Shown here: one piece after another, positions 1-6,460 of the stretch
Layout: each line of letters begins with the position of its first letter
Numbering within the stretch: the stretch's first letter is position 1
Origin: an uncultured Flavobacteriia bacterium
Lineage (GTDB): Bacteria; Bacteroidota; Bacteroidia; Flavobacteriales; Flavobacteriaceae
Direction: 5' to 3'
DNA: 6,786 nucleotides
Assembly (NCBI GenBank): GCA_946482495.1
Contig: CAMLRV010000125.1
Location: forward strand, 1 to 6,786
Made by a program: the position numbers and the translations under genes
The notes under the pieces: model-generated
Seen by the model: only the letters and a program-made list of their open reading frames with translations
Databases searched by the model: none
Told to the model about the DNA's origin: nothing

Positions 1-441
<441 letters not shown>

Positions 442-449
442 AATATCTG

Positions 450-580
450 GCCACAAATTCACGAATTAAATTTTTCTAATTATCTTAAATTTATCGTCAA
501 AGACGATAATAATTCGAATTAAATCGAAATAAACACATATAATTCGTGAATTAGCTCCGCTGAATCTTCGATTTCGTGGC
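450..580. repeat. Imperfect inverted-repeat element (MITE/REP-like) between katG and its terminator
   Basis: The element opens with GCCACAAATTCACGAATTA (450-468). It closes with TAATTCGTGAATT (540-552) and, after a 20-base side stretch, TTCGTGGC (573-580). Read in reverse, the right end gives GCCACGAA, an insert, then AATTCACGAATTA, so the outer and inner parts of both arms match. Inside lie a perfect 8-bp hairpin, TTATCGTC-AAA-GACGATAA (491-509), and the palindrome TAATTCGAATTA (510-521). AAATCGAA (521-528) is also complementary to TTCGATTT (567-574). No ORF of its own is convincing. From memory, gccacgaattcacgaatt-type palindromes recur in flavobacterial genomes, but copy number could not be checked. 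A non-autonomous mobile element or a structured RNA 3' region are both possible. Confidence 0.55.
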
Positions 581-594
581 AAAAAAAAAGATAG

Positions 595-620
595 AGGTAG
601 CTTGTTACAAGCTACCTTTT
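595..620 (+). terminator. Hairpin terminator, probably of katG
   Basis: AGGTAGCTTG (595-604), loop TTA, CAAGCTACCT (608-617) form a perfect 10-bp stem, followed by TTTT and then CATTT. A run of nine A residues (581-589) lies just before it, so termination in the opposite direction is conceivable. It sits about 150 bases after the katG stop, with the structured repeat in between. Confidence 0.8.
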
Positions 621-696
621 CATTTAATAAAATTAAGGTAAAACTTCTTGTATAAACATATCCTATCACAAAATAAGTAATTACAATAAATTACAC

Positions 697-726
697 TTGA
701 AATACTAATAATAATCTCTAATTTTG
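697..726 (+). promoter_or_regulatory. Bacteroidetes-type promoter for the peroxiredoxin gene
   Basis: TTG (697-699), a 19-base spacer and TAATTTTG (719-726) match the known Bacteroidetes primary sigma consensus TTG-N17-23-TAnnTTTG exactly. Transcription would start near 732-735, leaving an AT-rich leader of about 25 bases before ATG 760. No Shine-Dalgarno is seen, which is normal in this phylum. I looked for an OxyR-like palindrome nearby and found none that was convincing. Confidence 0.75.
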
Positions 727-759
727 CATCCGAATTAAAAACATTTAATACAAATAATT

Positions 760-1395
760 ATGGCATTAGTAGGAAAACAATTCCCAAACATTACCGTTGA
801 CGCAATCTCAGAAATGGGTGACAACTTAAGAATTAACGTTTTAGAAGAAGCTACAAAAAACAACAAAAAAGTACTTTTATTTTGGTATCCAAAAGATTTT
901 ACTTTCGTTTGTCCAACTGAATTACACGCTTTCCAAGCTGCTTTACCAGAATTTGAAAAAAGAAATACTATCGTAATTGGTGCTTCATGTGACACTAACG
1001 AAGTACACTTTGCTTGGTTAAACACACCAAAAAATAATGGTGGAATTGAAGGTGTAACTTACCCTTTATTAGCTGACACCACTCGTAATTTATCTGCTGC
1101 TTTAGATATTTTAGATGCAGAATGGGTTTACAACGCTGAATTAAATGACGAAATTTTAGAAGGTTCAAATGTAACTTTCCGTGCGACATATTTAATTGAT
1201 GAAACTGGTAAAATTTTCCACGAAAGTGTTAACGATATGCCATTAGGAAGAAACGTAAACGAATATTTACGTATGGTGGATGCTTACACGCATATTCAAA
1301 CTAAAGGTGAAGTTTGTCCTGCTAACTGGGAAGCTGGTAAAGAAGCGATGAACGCTGATAGATTAAGTACTGCTGCTTATTTAAGCCAAAACTAA
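760..1395 (+). CDS. Peroxiredoxin, typical 2-Cys AhpC/Prx1 type
   Basis: This 211-residue thiol peroxidase is expected in the cytoplasm, reducing H2O2, organic peroxides and peroxynitrite. The peroxidatic cysteine is C51 in FTFVCPTE. The conserved active-site arginine is R141 in FRATYLID. The resolving cysteine is C186 in GEVCPANWEAGKEAM. Two widely separated cysteines of this kind make it a typical 2-Cys enzyme that forms intersubunit disulfides. A third cysteine is C77 in GASCDTNE. The length is normal for bacterial Prx1/AhpC. The loop reads GGIEG (94-98) rather than the GG(L/I/V)G of hyperoxidation-sensitive enzymes, and the C-terminal YF position reads YL (207-208). The ATG start follows a strong promoter by a short leader. 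No ahpF lies next to it; a thioredoxin-fold gene follows instead, suggesting thioredoxin-type recycling (inference). It could be named ahpC, but the partner is unknown. Confidence 0.95.
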   Translation: MALVGKQFPNITVDAISEMGDNLRINVLEEATKNNKKVLLFWYPKDFTFVCPTELHAFQAALPEFEKRNTIVIGASCDTNEVHFAWLNTPKNNGGIEGVTYPLLADTTRNLSAALDILDAEWVYNAELNDEILEGSNVTFRATYLIDETGKIFHESVNDMPLGRNVNEYLRMVDAYTHIQTKGEVCPANWEAGKEAMNADRLSTAAYLSQN

Positions 1396-1412
1396 TATTT
1401 TAAAAGATTTTT

Positions 1413-1463
1413 AGGTTCTAAGTTACAAAGTCGTAAAGATTTTAAACTTAGAACCTTTAATTT
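1413..1463 (+). terminator. Long-stem hairpin after the peroxiredoxin gene, possible attenuator or terminator
   Basis: AGGTTCTAAGTT (1413-1424) and AACTTAGAACCT (1445-1456) form a perfect 12-bp stem with a 20-base loop. It is followed by TTTAATTTA. It lies 17 bases after the peroxiredoxin stop. The broken T-tract and large loop make it weaker than the terminators at 595 and 2107, so partial read-through into the thioredoxin gene is likely. Confidence 0.45.
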
Positions 1464-1514
1464 ACACTCAAAAACTAACTTAGTAACTTTGAATCTTAGT
1501 TACTCTGAAACTTT
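1418..1514. repeat. Degenerate 8-base repeats in both orientations
   Basis: On the + strand an array with an 8-base period runs from 1478: ACTTAGTA, ACTTTGAA, TCTTAGTT, ACTCTGAA, ACTTT (1510-1514). Before it, three units occur in reverse orientation with the same period: CTAAGT (1418-1423), CAAAGT (1426-1431) and TAAAGA (1434-1439). One forward unit, ACTTAG (1446-1451), closes the 12-bp hairpin described separately. The second unit includes TAACTTTG (1484-1491), a perfect TAnnTTTG -7 element, but no TTG sits at the right distance upstream. The array fills the space between the peroxiredoxin and thioredoxin genes and ends 10 bases before ATG 1525. Confidence 0.65.
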
Positions 1515-1524
1515 AAAAAAAACT

Positions 1525-1833
1525 ATGTTTCAAGAATTAGAAAAAGATAATTTAGCAGAAGTAATTGCTTCAAACGAAGTAGTTTTAGTACAATTTTCGG
1601 CATCTTGGTGTGGAAATTGCCGTATTATGAAACCAAAATTCAAAAAAATGGCTTCAGAAAATGAAAATGTTCCTTTTTTGATTGTCGATGCAGAAAAATT
1701 TACAGAATCTAGAAAATTAGCAACTGTAGATAATTTACCAACATTCGCAGCTTTCAAAAACGGAGTGTTAGTGAACCAAACACAAACGAATAAAGCTGAA
1801 GTTTTAGCAGAATTAGTTGCCGAAGTAATTTAA
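1525..1833 (+). CDS. Thioredoxin family protein, WCGNC active site
   Basis: This small thioredoxin-fold protein has 102 residues. The redox motif is W28-C29-G30-N31-C32 inside SASWCGNCRIMKP. The cis-proline is P72 in NLPTFAAFKNG, followed by the usual glycine turn at G80. Strand VVLVQFSASW (19-28) and helix 33-45 fit the fold. There is no signal peptide, so it should act in the cytoplasm. The usual thioredoxin motif is WCGPC; asparagine in place of proline should alter the redox potential (family knowledge, effect on this protein inferred). I chose ATG 1525. An upstream TTG at 1489 would add 12 residues encoded entirely by the octamer repeats and is not credible. It lies downstream of the peroxiredoxin gene and 12 bases ahead of the next gene, so it is a good candidate reductant for the peroxiredoxin. 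Confidence 0.92.
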   Translation: MFQELEKDNLAEVIASNEVVLVQFSASWCGNCRIMKPKFKKMASENENVPFLIVDAEKFTESRKLATVDNLPTFAAFKNGVLVNQTQTNKAEVLAELVAEVI

Positions 1834-1845
1834 TTCTAGATAGCT

Positions 1846-2103
1846 ATGAAATTACCCGTAATAAAACACCTGACCCAATTTGTAGAAGAAAACGATGCAG
1901 ATTACTTAGTGGAAACCATTGCCGTTTTAGAACATCTTTGCGAATTAGAATCGTTGAAAGATGACGAATTAGATGTAATTAGCGAATTGATTTCCAATAT
2001 GTATGGTGCCATCGAAGTACACAAAATGGTTAAAGAAGGCAAAGACAAAAAAACAGCCCTAAACGATTTTATGAAACGCGTTTTAGGTGCGATTGACAAA
2101 TAA
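1846..2103 (+). CDS. Small acidic helical protein, conserved hypothetical (possibly DUF6952)
   Basis: The product has 85 residues, no signal peptide, no membrane span, and a single cysteine (C32, in LEHLCELES). Composition is rich in Glu, Asp, Lys and Leu. The pattern suggests three or four amphipathic helices: about 5-15, 18-34, 39-59 (with DDELDVISELISNMYGAIEV) and 65-83. I recall a family of this size, DUF6952, that travels with thioredoxin and peroxiredoxin genes in flavobacteria, but I could not check the match. Function is unknown. It starts 12 bases after the thioredoxin stop and ends three bases before a strong terminator, so it is the last gene of that transcript. A role in peroxide or thiol metabolism is suggested by context only. 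Confidence 0.85.
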   Translation: MKLPVIKHLTQFVEENDADYLVETIAVLEHLCELESLKDDELDVISELISNMYGAIEVHKMVKEGKDKKTALNDFMKRVLGAIDK

Positions 2104-2106
2104 CAG

Positions 2107-2134
2107 AACTCTCAAGAAATTGAGAGTTTTTTTT
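2107..2134 (+). terminator. Strong intrinsic terminator of the peroxiredoxin-thioredoxin block
   Basis: AACTCTCAA (2107-2115), a GAAA tetraloop and TTGAGAGTT (2120-2128) form a perfect 9-bp stem running into eight T residues (2127-2134). GAAA is a GNRA loop, which stabilises RNA hairpins. Confidence 0.92.
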
Positions 2135-2300
2135 ATTTAAAGATTTTTTAACCTCGGATAATTATTCATCAAAAAACCCAAAAAAAAATATTTTTATACC
2201 AAAAAGTTTAAAATTGGCTCTAATTAAATAATCTAACAAAATAATTTTATATAGAAAATACTTTGTTTTATTGGTAATTCACTAATATTTAAACTTAAAC

Positions 2301-2317
2301 ATTGATAATTTATCAAT
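2301..2317. promoter_or_regulatory. Operator-like palindrome upstream of the secreted hydrolase
   Basis: ATTGATAA-T-TTATCAAT is a perfect 8-bp inverted repeat around one base, 59 bases before ATG 2377. It resembles a dimeric regulator site. The core TTGAT-N5-ATCAA recalls the CRP/FNR pattern TTGAT-N4-ATCAA but with one extra spacer base. No clear TAnnTTTG promoter was found between 2135 and 2376. TTTG at 2262-2265 with TAATATTT at 2283-2290 is the nearest candidate and is weak. In so AT-rich a region chance is possible. Confidence 0.35.
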
Positions 2318-2376
2318 AAAATAATCATAATTAAATATATTTCATTATATTGCATTCTAACTTATTATGCATGCAT

Positions 2377-4098
2377 ATGAAAAAAATTACCTACTATTCT
2401 TTGCTTACATTAGTATTATCAGGGTTTTCTTTCGCCCAAGACTTACAATTCAAACCAAGACCTAAATCGTTTGAATTTCAAGAAATTAGAAATGATTCTG
2501 TTTTTGTCTTAAAATCTGTCGATCTGAATACTAAACAAATCTTCGAAAGTAAATTACCTTATCCCATAATTTTCATCCACGGATTAAATTCAAGTTCTAG
2601 CACTTGGGATGCTTCCACAGCTTATTTCGACTCTCAATATGGCCTAACATTTGGAGGAAGGTTTGATTTTTGCTTAAACGCCGACGGAAATCACGGAACA
2701 GCCAATTTAAATATGTTTCCCACGCCTGGTGCCGACATTGCAGCATTCGAAACAACCATGATAAACGGAGATTATTATACAATTAACTTTAACGTAAATA
2801 CAGATGGTTCTATTGGAACTGGAGCCTTGAGCAATCAATCTGCTATTTACAAACAAGGAATCGCAGTTAAAAAAGCAATTGAACGCGTAATGCAATTAAC
2901 AGGTAAAAACAAAGTAATTTTAGTTGGACATAGCATGGGCGGATTGGCATCTCGTCAATATTTACAAAACACTAATTATTGGCAATCAGATAATGCACAT
3001 CATGTGGCGAAACTACTAACATTAGGAACACCTCATGGTGGAAGCAACGCAAGCGATACTGGTTTAGGATGGTTTGCAGGAATCGACACGAAAAGCGAAG
3101 CAATTAGAGATTTAAAAATCTCCTATTATTACAGTGGCGATGCGGGACGATTTTTATATGGTGGTATTGAAGTGAATAATTCTAGTAATATGAATGAACA
3201 TCTTTTTGGTGCCGATTTTTATAATTATGATGTAAATTGTAGCGGAAACATTGGTGATAATGTAATTGGTTTAAACTCAAAACCAATTGATAATAACATC
3301 GATTTTTCAAGTGTGATTGGAAGAATTACTGGAGGAACAACTGATGGTGTGGTTGCAGAACCGCAATCGATTATGGATACATACTATACAAGTTTAACCT
3401 ATCCAACAAAATTTTTCTATTTTAATTCTGCTTTCGATTTCATAGAAAATCATACCGAATTGCCTGGATATTATTACCAAATTATGCAAGGTTTAGATGA
3501 ACCCAACTTCAAAGAATTAGCTTATGTAGTAAATACAAATAAAATTTACAATGGCTTCACAACGGTTCAATCCAACTCAAGTGATGCCGATTTGGATTTT
3601 TATAAATTCACTATTTCTGGTGGAACAATGACTACCAACATAGATATTAGCTCAATAAACACAAGCATAATGAATGCTTCTGTTTTAGACAGTAACGGAA
3701 ATTTAGTTGGCACGATTGTTACCAATTCGGGAAGTACACTTTCATTTGTAAGAACATTGGTTCCTGGAGATTATTTCTTAAAAATTGTTAGCACTACTCC
3801 AACTAGCACTAATTACCAAACTCCGTATAGTTTTGTAATCAACACCACATTAGGAATTCAAACAAGTGAAACGAACAAAGTGAGTTTTTATCCAAATCCT
3901 GTAAAAGATGTTTTATATTTCGATAACATTTCTATTTCGAAAGCCACAATTTATTCATCAATTGGACAACAATTAGAAGTCAAAGATTTTAAAACTTCAT
4001 CTTCAACAATAGATATGAGAAAATTCGCTAAAGGACTTTATTTAATTGCCTTAGAAACAGATAACCAGCCCCAAATTATTAAAGTTATAAAAGAATAA
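2377..4098 (+). CDS. Secreted lipase/esterase-type alpha/beta-hydrolase with T9SS type A sorting domain
   Basis: This 573-residue protein is predicted to hydrolyse esters, probably lipids, at the cell surface or outside the cell. Residues 1-20 form a signal peptide (MKK, hydrophobic core, then SFA before Q21). The oxyanion region is IIFIHGLN (64-71). The nucleophile elbow is GHSMGG with S186, followed by TLGTPHGGS (215-223), typical of true lipases. D323 (TTDGVV) and H359 (ENHTEL) are the likely triad partners. The only cysteines I see, C99 and C288, could form a disulfide. Residues 389-491 resemble a PPC-type beta-sandwich (DADLDFYKF, LVPGDYFLKI). Residues 502-573 are a T9SS type A sorting domain (FYPNPVKDVLYF, IGQQLEVK, KGLYLIALETD, IIKVIKE). 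In this system the tail is recognised at the outer membrane and usually cleaved. ATG 2377 gives the classical signal peptide; upstream TTG 2350 and ATG 2371 would add odd residues. The gene appears monocistronic. Substrate is unknown. Confidence 0.92.
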   Translation: MKKITYYSLLTLVLSGFSFAQDLQFKPRPKSFEFQEIRNDSVFVLKSVDLNTKQIFESKLPYPIIFIHGLNSSSSTWDASTAYFDSQYGLTFGGRFDFCLNADGNHGTANLNMFPTPGADIAAFETTMINGDYYTINFNVNTDGSIGTGALSNQSAIYKQGIAVKKAIERVMQLTGKNKVILVGHSMGGLASRQYLQNTNYWQSDNAHHVAKLLTLGTPHGGSNASDTGLGWFAGIDTKSEAIRDLKISYYYSGDAGRFLYGGIEVNNSSNMNEHLFGADFYNYDVNCSGNIGDNVIGLNSKPIDNNIDFSSVIGRITGGTTDGVVAEPQSIMDTYYTSLTYPTKFFYFNSAFDFIENHTELPGYYYQIMQGLDEPNFKELAYVVNTNKIYNGFTTVQSNSSDADLDFYKFTISGGTMTTNIDISSINTSIMNASVLDSNGNLVGTIVTNSGSTLSFVRTLVPGDYFLKIVSTTPTSTNYQTPYSFVINTTLGIQTSETNKVSFYPNPVKDVLYFDNISISKATIYSSIGQQLEVKDFKTSSSTIDMRKFAKGLYLIALETDNQPQIIKVIKE

Positions 4099-4113
4099 TT
4101 TGTTTAGTTAAGA

Positions 4114-4149
4114 AAAAACCCGTCAAGTTTTAGAACAAGACGGGTTTTT
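4114..4149. terminator. Bidirectional terminator between converging genes
   Basis: AAAAACCCGTC (4114-4124) and GACGGGTTTTT (4139-4149) form an 11-bp stem around a 14-base loop. Its A and T flanks give a T-tract on each strand. It ends both the hydrolase transcript from the left and the corA-DUF1003-methyltransferase transcript from the right, whose last stop is at 4168. Confidence 0.9.
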
Positions 4150-4167
4150 GTATTTAAAACATGAAGT

Positions 4168-4782
4168 TTATTTCTTTTTAAAAACACAAAAAATAAAGTT
4201 TTGTGTGGTATCAAAAGGCGTTTGATGATTTTCAGTAAAACAATTTTGTTTTTCTAAATTTTGGCCAAAAATGGCGTCACACGCTGATTCTGAATACTGA
4301 CTAATATCTAATCCACTGCATTTTACTGGTCCGTTTTCAGAGAAAGTCCCGATAAATAAATAGCCATTTTGAGTAATGGAATGGGTTACTAATGTTTCGT
4401 AAGTTTGAATCTCTTTTTCAGTCGTTAAAAAATGAAAACTCGCCCTATCATGCCAAACATCAAATGTTGTTTCTGGTTTGAAATCCAATACATCCGAAAC
4501 AATAAAGGTTACATTTGTCGCTTTTTCCCCTAACCTATTTTTAATACGTTCTATCGCATTTTCTGAAATATCTAGTAAAAATAAATTCGTAAATCCTAAA
4601 TCTAATAAACTATCAATTAGATAACTATCACCACCACCAATATCAATAATTTTTGCATCTTTAGCGATATTATTATCAATAAAAAATTTAATAGAAGTTT
4701 CTGGCTTCTCTTGATACCAACTTACTTCTGTTTCTTTCTTCGTTGCAAAAACTTTTTCCCAATGTATTTTTTTCTCACTCAT
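4168..4782 (-). CDS. Class I SAM-dependent methyltransferase, substrate unknown
   Basis: The product has 204 residues and should be a soluble cytoplasmic enzyme moving a methyl group from S-adenosylmethionine. Motif I is IIDIGGGDS (45-53), the SAM-binding glycine loop, and the acidic residue ending strand 2 is D71 in LLDIS. SDVLDF (96-101) fits motif II. The family marks WEKVFATKKETEVSWYQ (8-24), FDVWHDRASFHFLT (107-120) and, near the C-terminus, GPVKCSGLDISQYS are shared with a widespread group of uncharacterised bacterial methyltransferases. I do not recognise a proven substrate. The start was set at ATG 4782 (MSEKKIHW). An in-frame start at 4806 would add eight residues (MITCDICI) unlike the family. 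It is the last gene of the minus-strand group, 30 bases after the DUF1003 gene, and shares the terminator at 4114-4149. Its functional link to corA is unclear. Confidence 0.9.
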   Translation of the reverse strand: MSEKKIHWEKVFATKKETEVSWYQEKPETSIKFFIDNNIAKDAKIIDIGGGDSYLIDSLLDLGFTNLFLLDISENAIERIKNRLGEKATNVTFIVSDVLDFKPETTFDVWHDRASFHFLTTEKEIQTYETLVTHSITQNGYLFIGTFSENGPVKCSGLDISQYSESACDAIFGQNLEKQNCFTENHQTPFDTTQNFIFCVFKKK

Positions 4783-4812
4783 GATACATATGTCGCAAGT
4801 AATCAAAAAAAG

Positions 4813-5346
4813 TTACTTCAATTTTTTCTCAATGTTTTTTAAAATTTGTAATTGTTTTGCCTGACTATCGAATAAAATTTTGATTTGCTCTTCTAATAAC
4901 AAATCAATTTTTTGGTTTAACGCTCTAATTTCTAATTCCGATTTAAGATTGATTAAGTAATCGTTTTCACTTCTTTTTCTGTCTTTTTCTTCTTGTCGGT
5001 TTTGACTCATCATAATAATTGGCGCTTGCAATGCCGCTACACATGATAAAATTAAATTCATCAAAATAAATGGATACGGATCAAAAGCTAAGTTTTTTAA
5101 CGCCAAGGAATTAAATACAATCCAAGCGACTAAAACCACAAAAAATGAAATAATAAAAGCCCAACTTCCTCCGAAATTAGCTACTTTATCCGAAATTTTT
5201 TGACCTCTTGTTAATTTATCAGTTGGTGGATGCAGTAAATTATTGATAATTAGTTTTTCTTCTGAAATTGCTTTTTTAACAATTTCTTGGAGCTTTTTTA
5301 ACTCAACATCTTCAGAATCTAATATTTTTTTTATGTCATTTTCCAT
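4813..5346 (-). CDS. DUF1003 domain-containing inner-membrane protein
   Basis: This 177-residue protein has two membrane helices and long charged ends. The N-terminal 45 residues are helical and charged. The DUF1003 core begins at RGQKISDKVANFGGSWAF (47-64). Helix 1 spans about 62-79. After FDPYPFILMN (88-97), helix 2 spans about 93-113 and ends in the signature LQAPIIMMSQNRQEEKDR (106-123). The tail from 115 to the end is strongly heptad-like (LEIRALNQKIDLLLEEQ) and should form a coiled coil in the cytoplasm, suggesting an oligomer. Its biochemical role is not established. ATG 5346 was chosen over TTG 5355, which would add only three residues. It lies 19 bases after corA, so the two are almost certainly co-transcribed, and a link with divalent-metal transport is a fair inference from position only. 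Confidence 0.92.
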   Translation of the reverse strand: MENDIKKILDSEDVELKKLQEIVKKAISEEKLIINNLLHPPTDKLTRGQKISDKVANFGGSWAFIISFFVVLVAWIVFNSLALKNLAFDPYPFILMNLILSCVAALQAPIIMMSQNRQEEKDRKRSENDYLINLKSELEIRALNQKIDLLLEEQIKILFDSQAKQLQILKNIEKKLK

Positions 5347-5365
5347 TTTATACAAATTTTAATGA

Positions 5366-6430
5366 TTAATACCATCTTCTCTTTTTAAAGTAAATTATCA
5401 TAGTAATAAACAGCAAAAACATTACACCTAGAATAATGAAATAACCATACTGCCAGTGCAATTCTGGCATATTATCGAAATTCATTCCATATACACCAAC
5501 TATAAAAGTCAAAGGCATAAAAAATACTGAAACCACAGTTAATGTTTTCATTACTTCATTCATTTTATGACTTTGCATAGAAAAATAAAAAGCCGAAGCA
5601 CTTTCTAAAGAACTTAAATCGGCATCAACTTGATCTAAAAGTTCTAAACATTTTTGATGTAATCGAGAAAAGAAAGTATAATTTTCAGGAGCAATCACAT
5701 TAAAAACATCATCATCTTTCATGCTTTTTATAGAATACAACGAATCACGAAGTGGCACAATAGAACGGCGTAAAAAATTCAAATTATCTCTGTGACATTC
5801 AATGTCTTCTAAAATATTTGGATTGGGTTTCGTTTTAATTAAATCAATCACATTATCAATTTTCATCTCTTCACTTTCAATGGTGATGTAAAAATTTTCC
5901 ATCACTGCATCTAAAAGCAAATACAACAAATAATCTACTTTACGGTCTCTTACAATTCCTGCATGCTGACGCATTCTTTCTCGAATATGCTGAAAGAAAT
6001 CGCTCTTTTTTTCTTGAAAAGAAAATAGAAAGCCATCTCTTAGTATAAAACTAATTTGCTCTACATCAATACCATTCGATTCTGGTAAAAGTGATTTAAT
6101 ATTAAAAAACAACGTATGATTATACTCATCAACTTTTGAACGTTTTAAAATATTTAAGATATCGCCCAAAATAAAATCGTCAATAGAAAACTTCTCACCA
6201 ATTTCTTTTATCAATTCAATATCACCTAAACCGTGCAGATTTAACCAATTGTTCTTGGAATCATCTAAATGCTTATCTAATTGCGACAATTTTATGTCTT
6301 CAAATTCAAATAATTCATCAGAATTGTACACAAATAATTGCATTTCTGGTTTCGTATCTGCGTGTTCACCAGTGTATTCAATTAATGTTGGAACAACTTT
6401 TCGCCCTTTTTTGTATAATAGTTTTCGCAC
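5366..6430 (-). CDS. corA: Magnesium and cobalt transport protein CorA
   Basis: CorA is a homopentameric inner-membrane channel that takes up Mg2+ and also Co2+ and Ni2+ along the membrane potential. The 354-residue length is typical. A large cytoplasmic N-terminal domain (1 to about 285) contains the family stretches NWLNLHGL, FILRDGFLFSFQE and LRRSIVPLRD. The long stalk helix includes LLDQVDADLSSLESASAFYFS. Membrane helix 1 (about 292-313) ends in the selectivity motif YGMNF, with G315-M316-N317. The periplasmic loop reads NMPELHW, helix 2 spans about 327-347, and the end is the basic KKRRWY. The start is GTG at 6430. An in-frame stop lies seven bases upstream, and the next internal ATG (residue 30) would cut into the conserved domain, so GTG is favoured. 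It is the first gene of the minus-strand operon and has its own promoter overlapping a REP palindrome. Confidence 0.96.
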   Translation of the reverse strand: MRKLLYKKGRKVVPTLIEYTGEHADTKPEMQLFVYNSDELFEFEDIKLSQLDKHLDDSKNNWLNLHGLGDIELIKEIGEKFSIDDFILGDILNILKRSKVDEYNHTLFFNIKSLLPESNGIDVEQISFILRDGFLFSFQEKKSDFFQHIRERMRQHAGIVRDRKVDYLLYLLLDAVMENFYITIESEEMKIDNVIDLIKTKPNPNILEDIECHRDNLNFLRRSIVPLRDSLYSIKSMKDDDVFNVIAPENYTFFSRLHQKCLELLDQVDADLSSLESASAFYFSMQSHKMNEVMKTLTVVSVFFMPLTFIVGVYGMNFDNMPELHWQYGYFIILGVMFLLFITMIIYFKKRRWY

Positions 6431-6460
6431 TTTATTTTAAATAAGTATTTTTACCTCTCA

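Noticed and set aside
466..669. 67-codon minus-strand frame over the katG 3' region
   Set aside because: It overlaps the inverted-repeat element and the terminator hairpin, and its product has no recognisable domain.
621..696. OxyR-type operator before the peroxiredoxin gene
   Set aside because: Peroxide control is expected, but no ATAG...CTAT dyads with correct spacing were found.
1489..1524. TTG start extending the thioredoxin by 12 residues
   Set aside because: The extra codons consist entirely of the octamer repeats, and the family begins close to ATG 1525.
2302..2316. FNR/CRP consensus site
   Set aside because: The half-sites fit, but the spacer is five bases rather than four, so it is listed only as a generic palindrome.
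2350..2376. TTG 2350 or ATG 2371 as hydrolase start
   Set aside because: ATG 2377 yields the standard MKK signal peptide; earlier starts add residues unlike a signal sequence.
4783..4806. Longer methyltransferase start (MITCDICI)
   Set aside because: The eight residues do not fit the family N-terminus, and MSEKKIHWEKVF aligns well.
4797..4818. AAGTAA/TTACTT hairpin between the DUF1003 and methyltransferase genes as a terminator
   Set aside because: The stem is only 6 bp of mostly A/T with the T-run in the loop, too weak to call.
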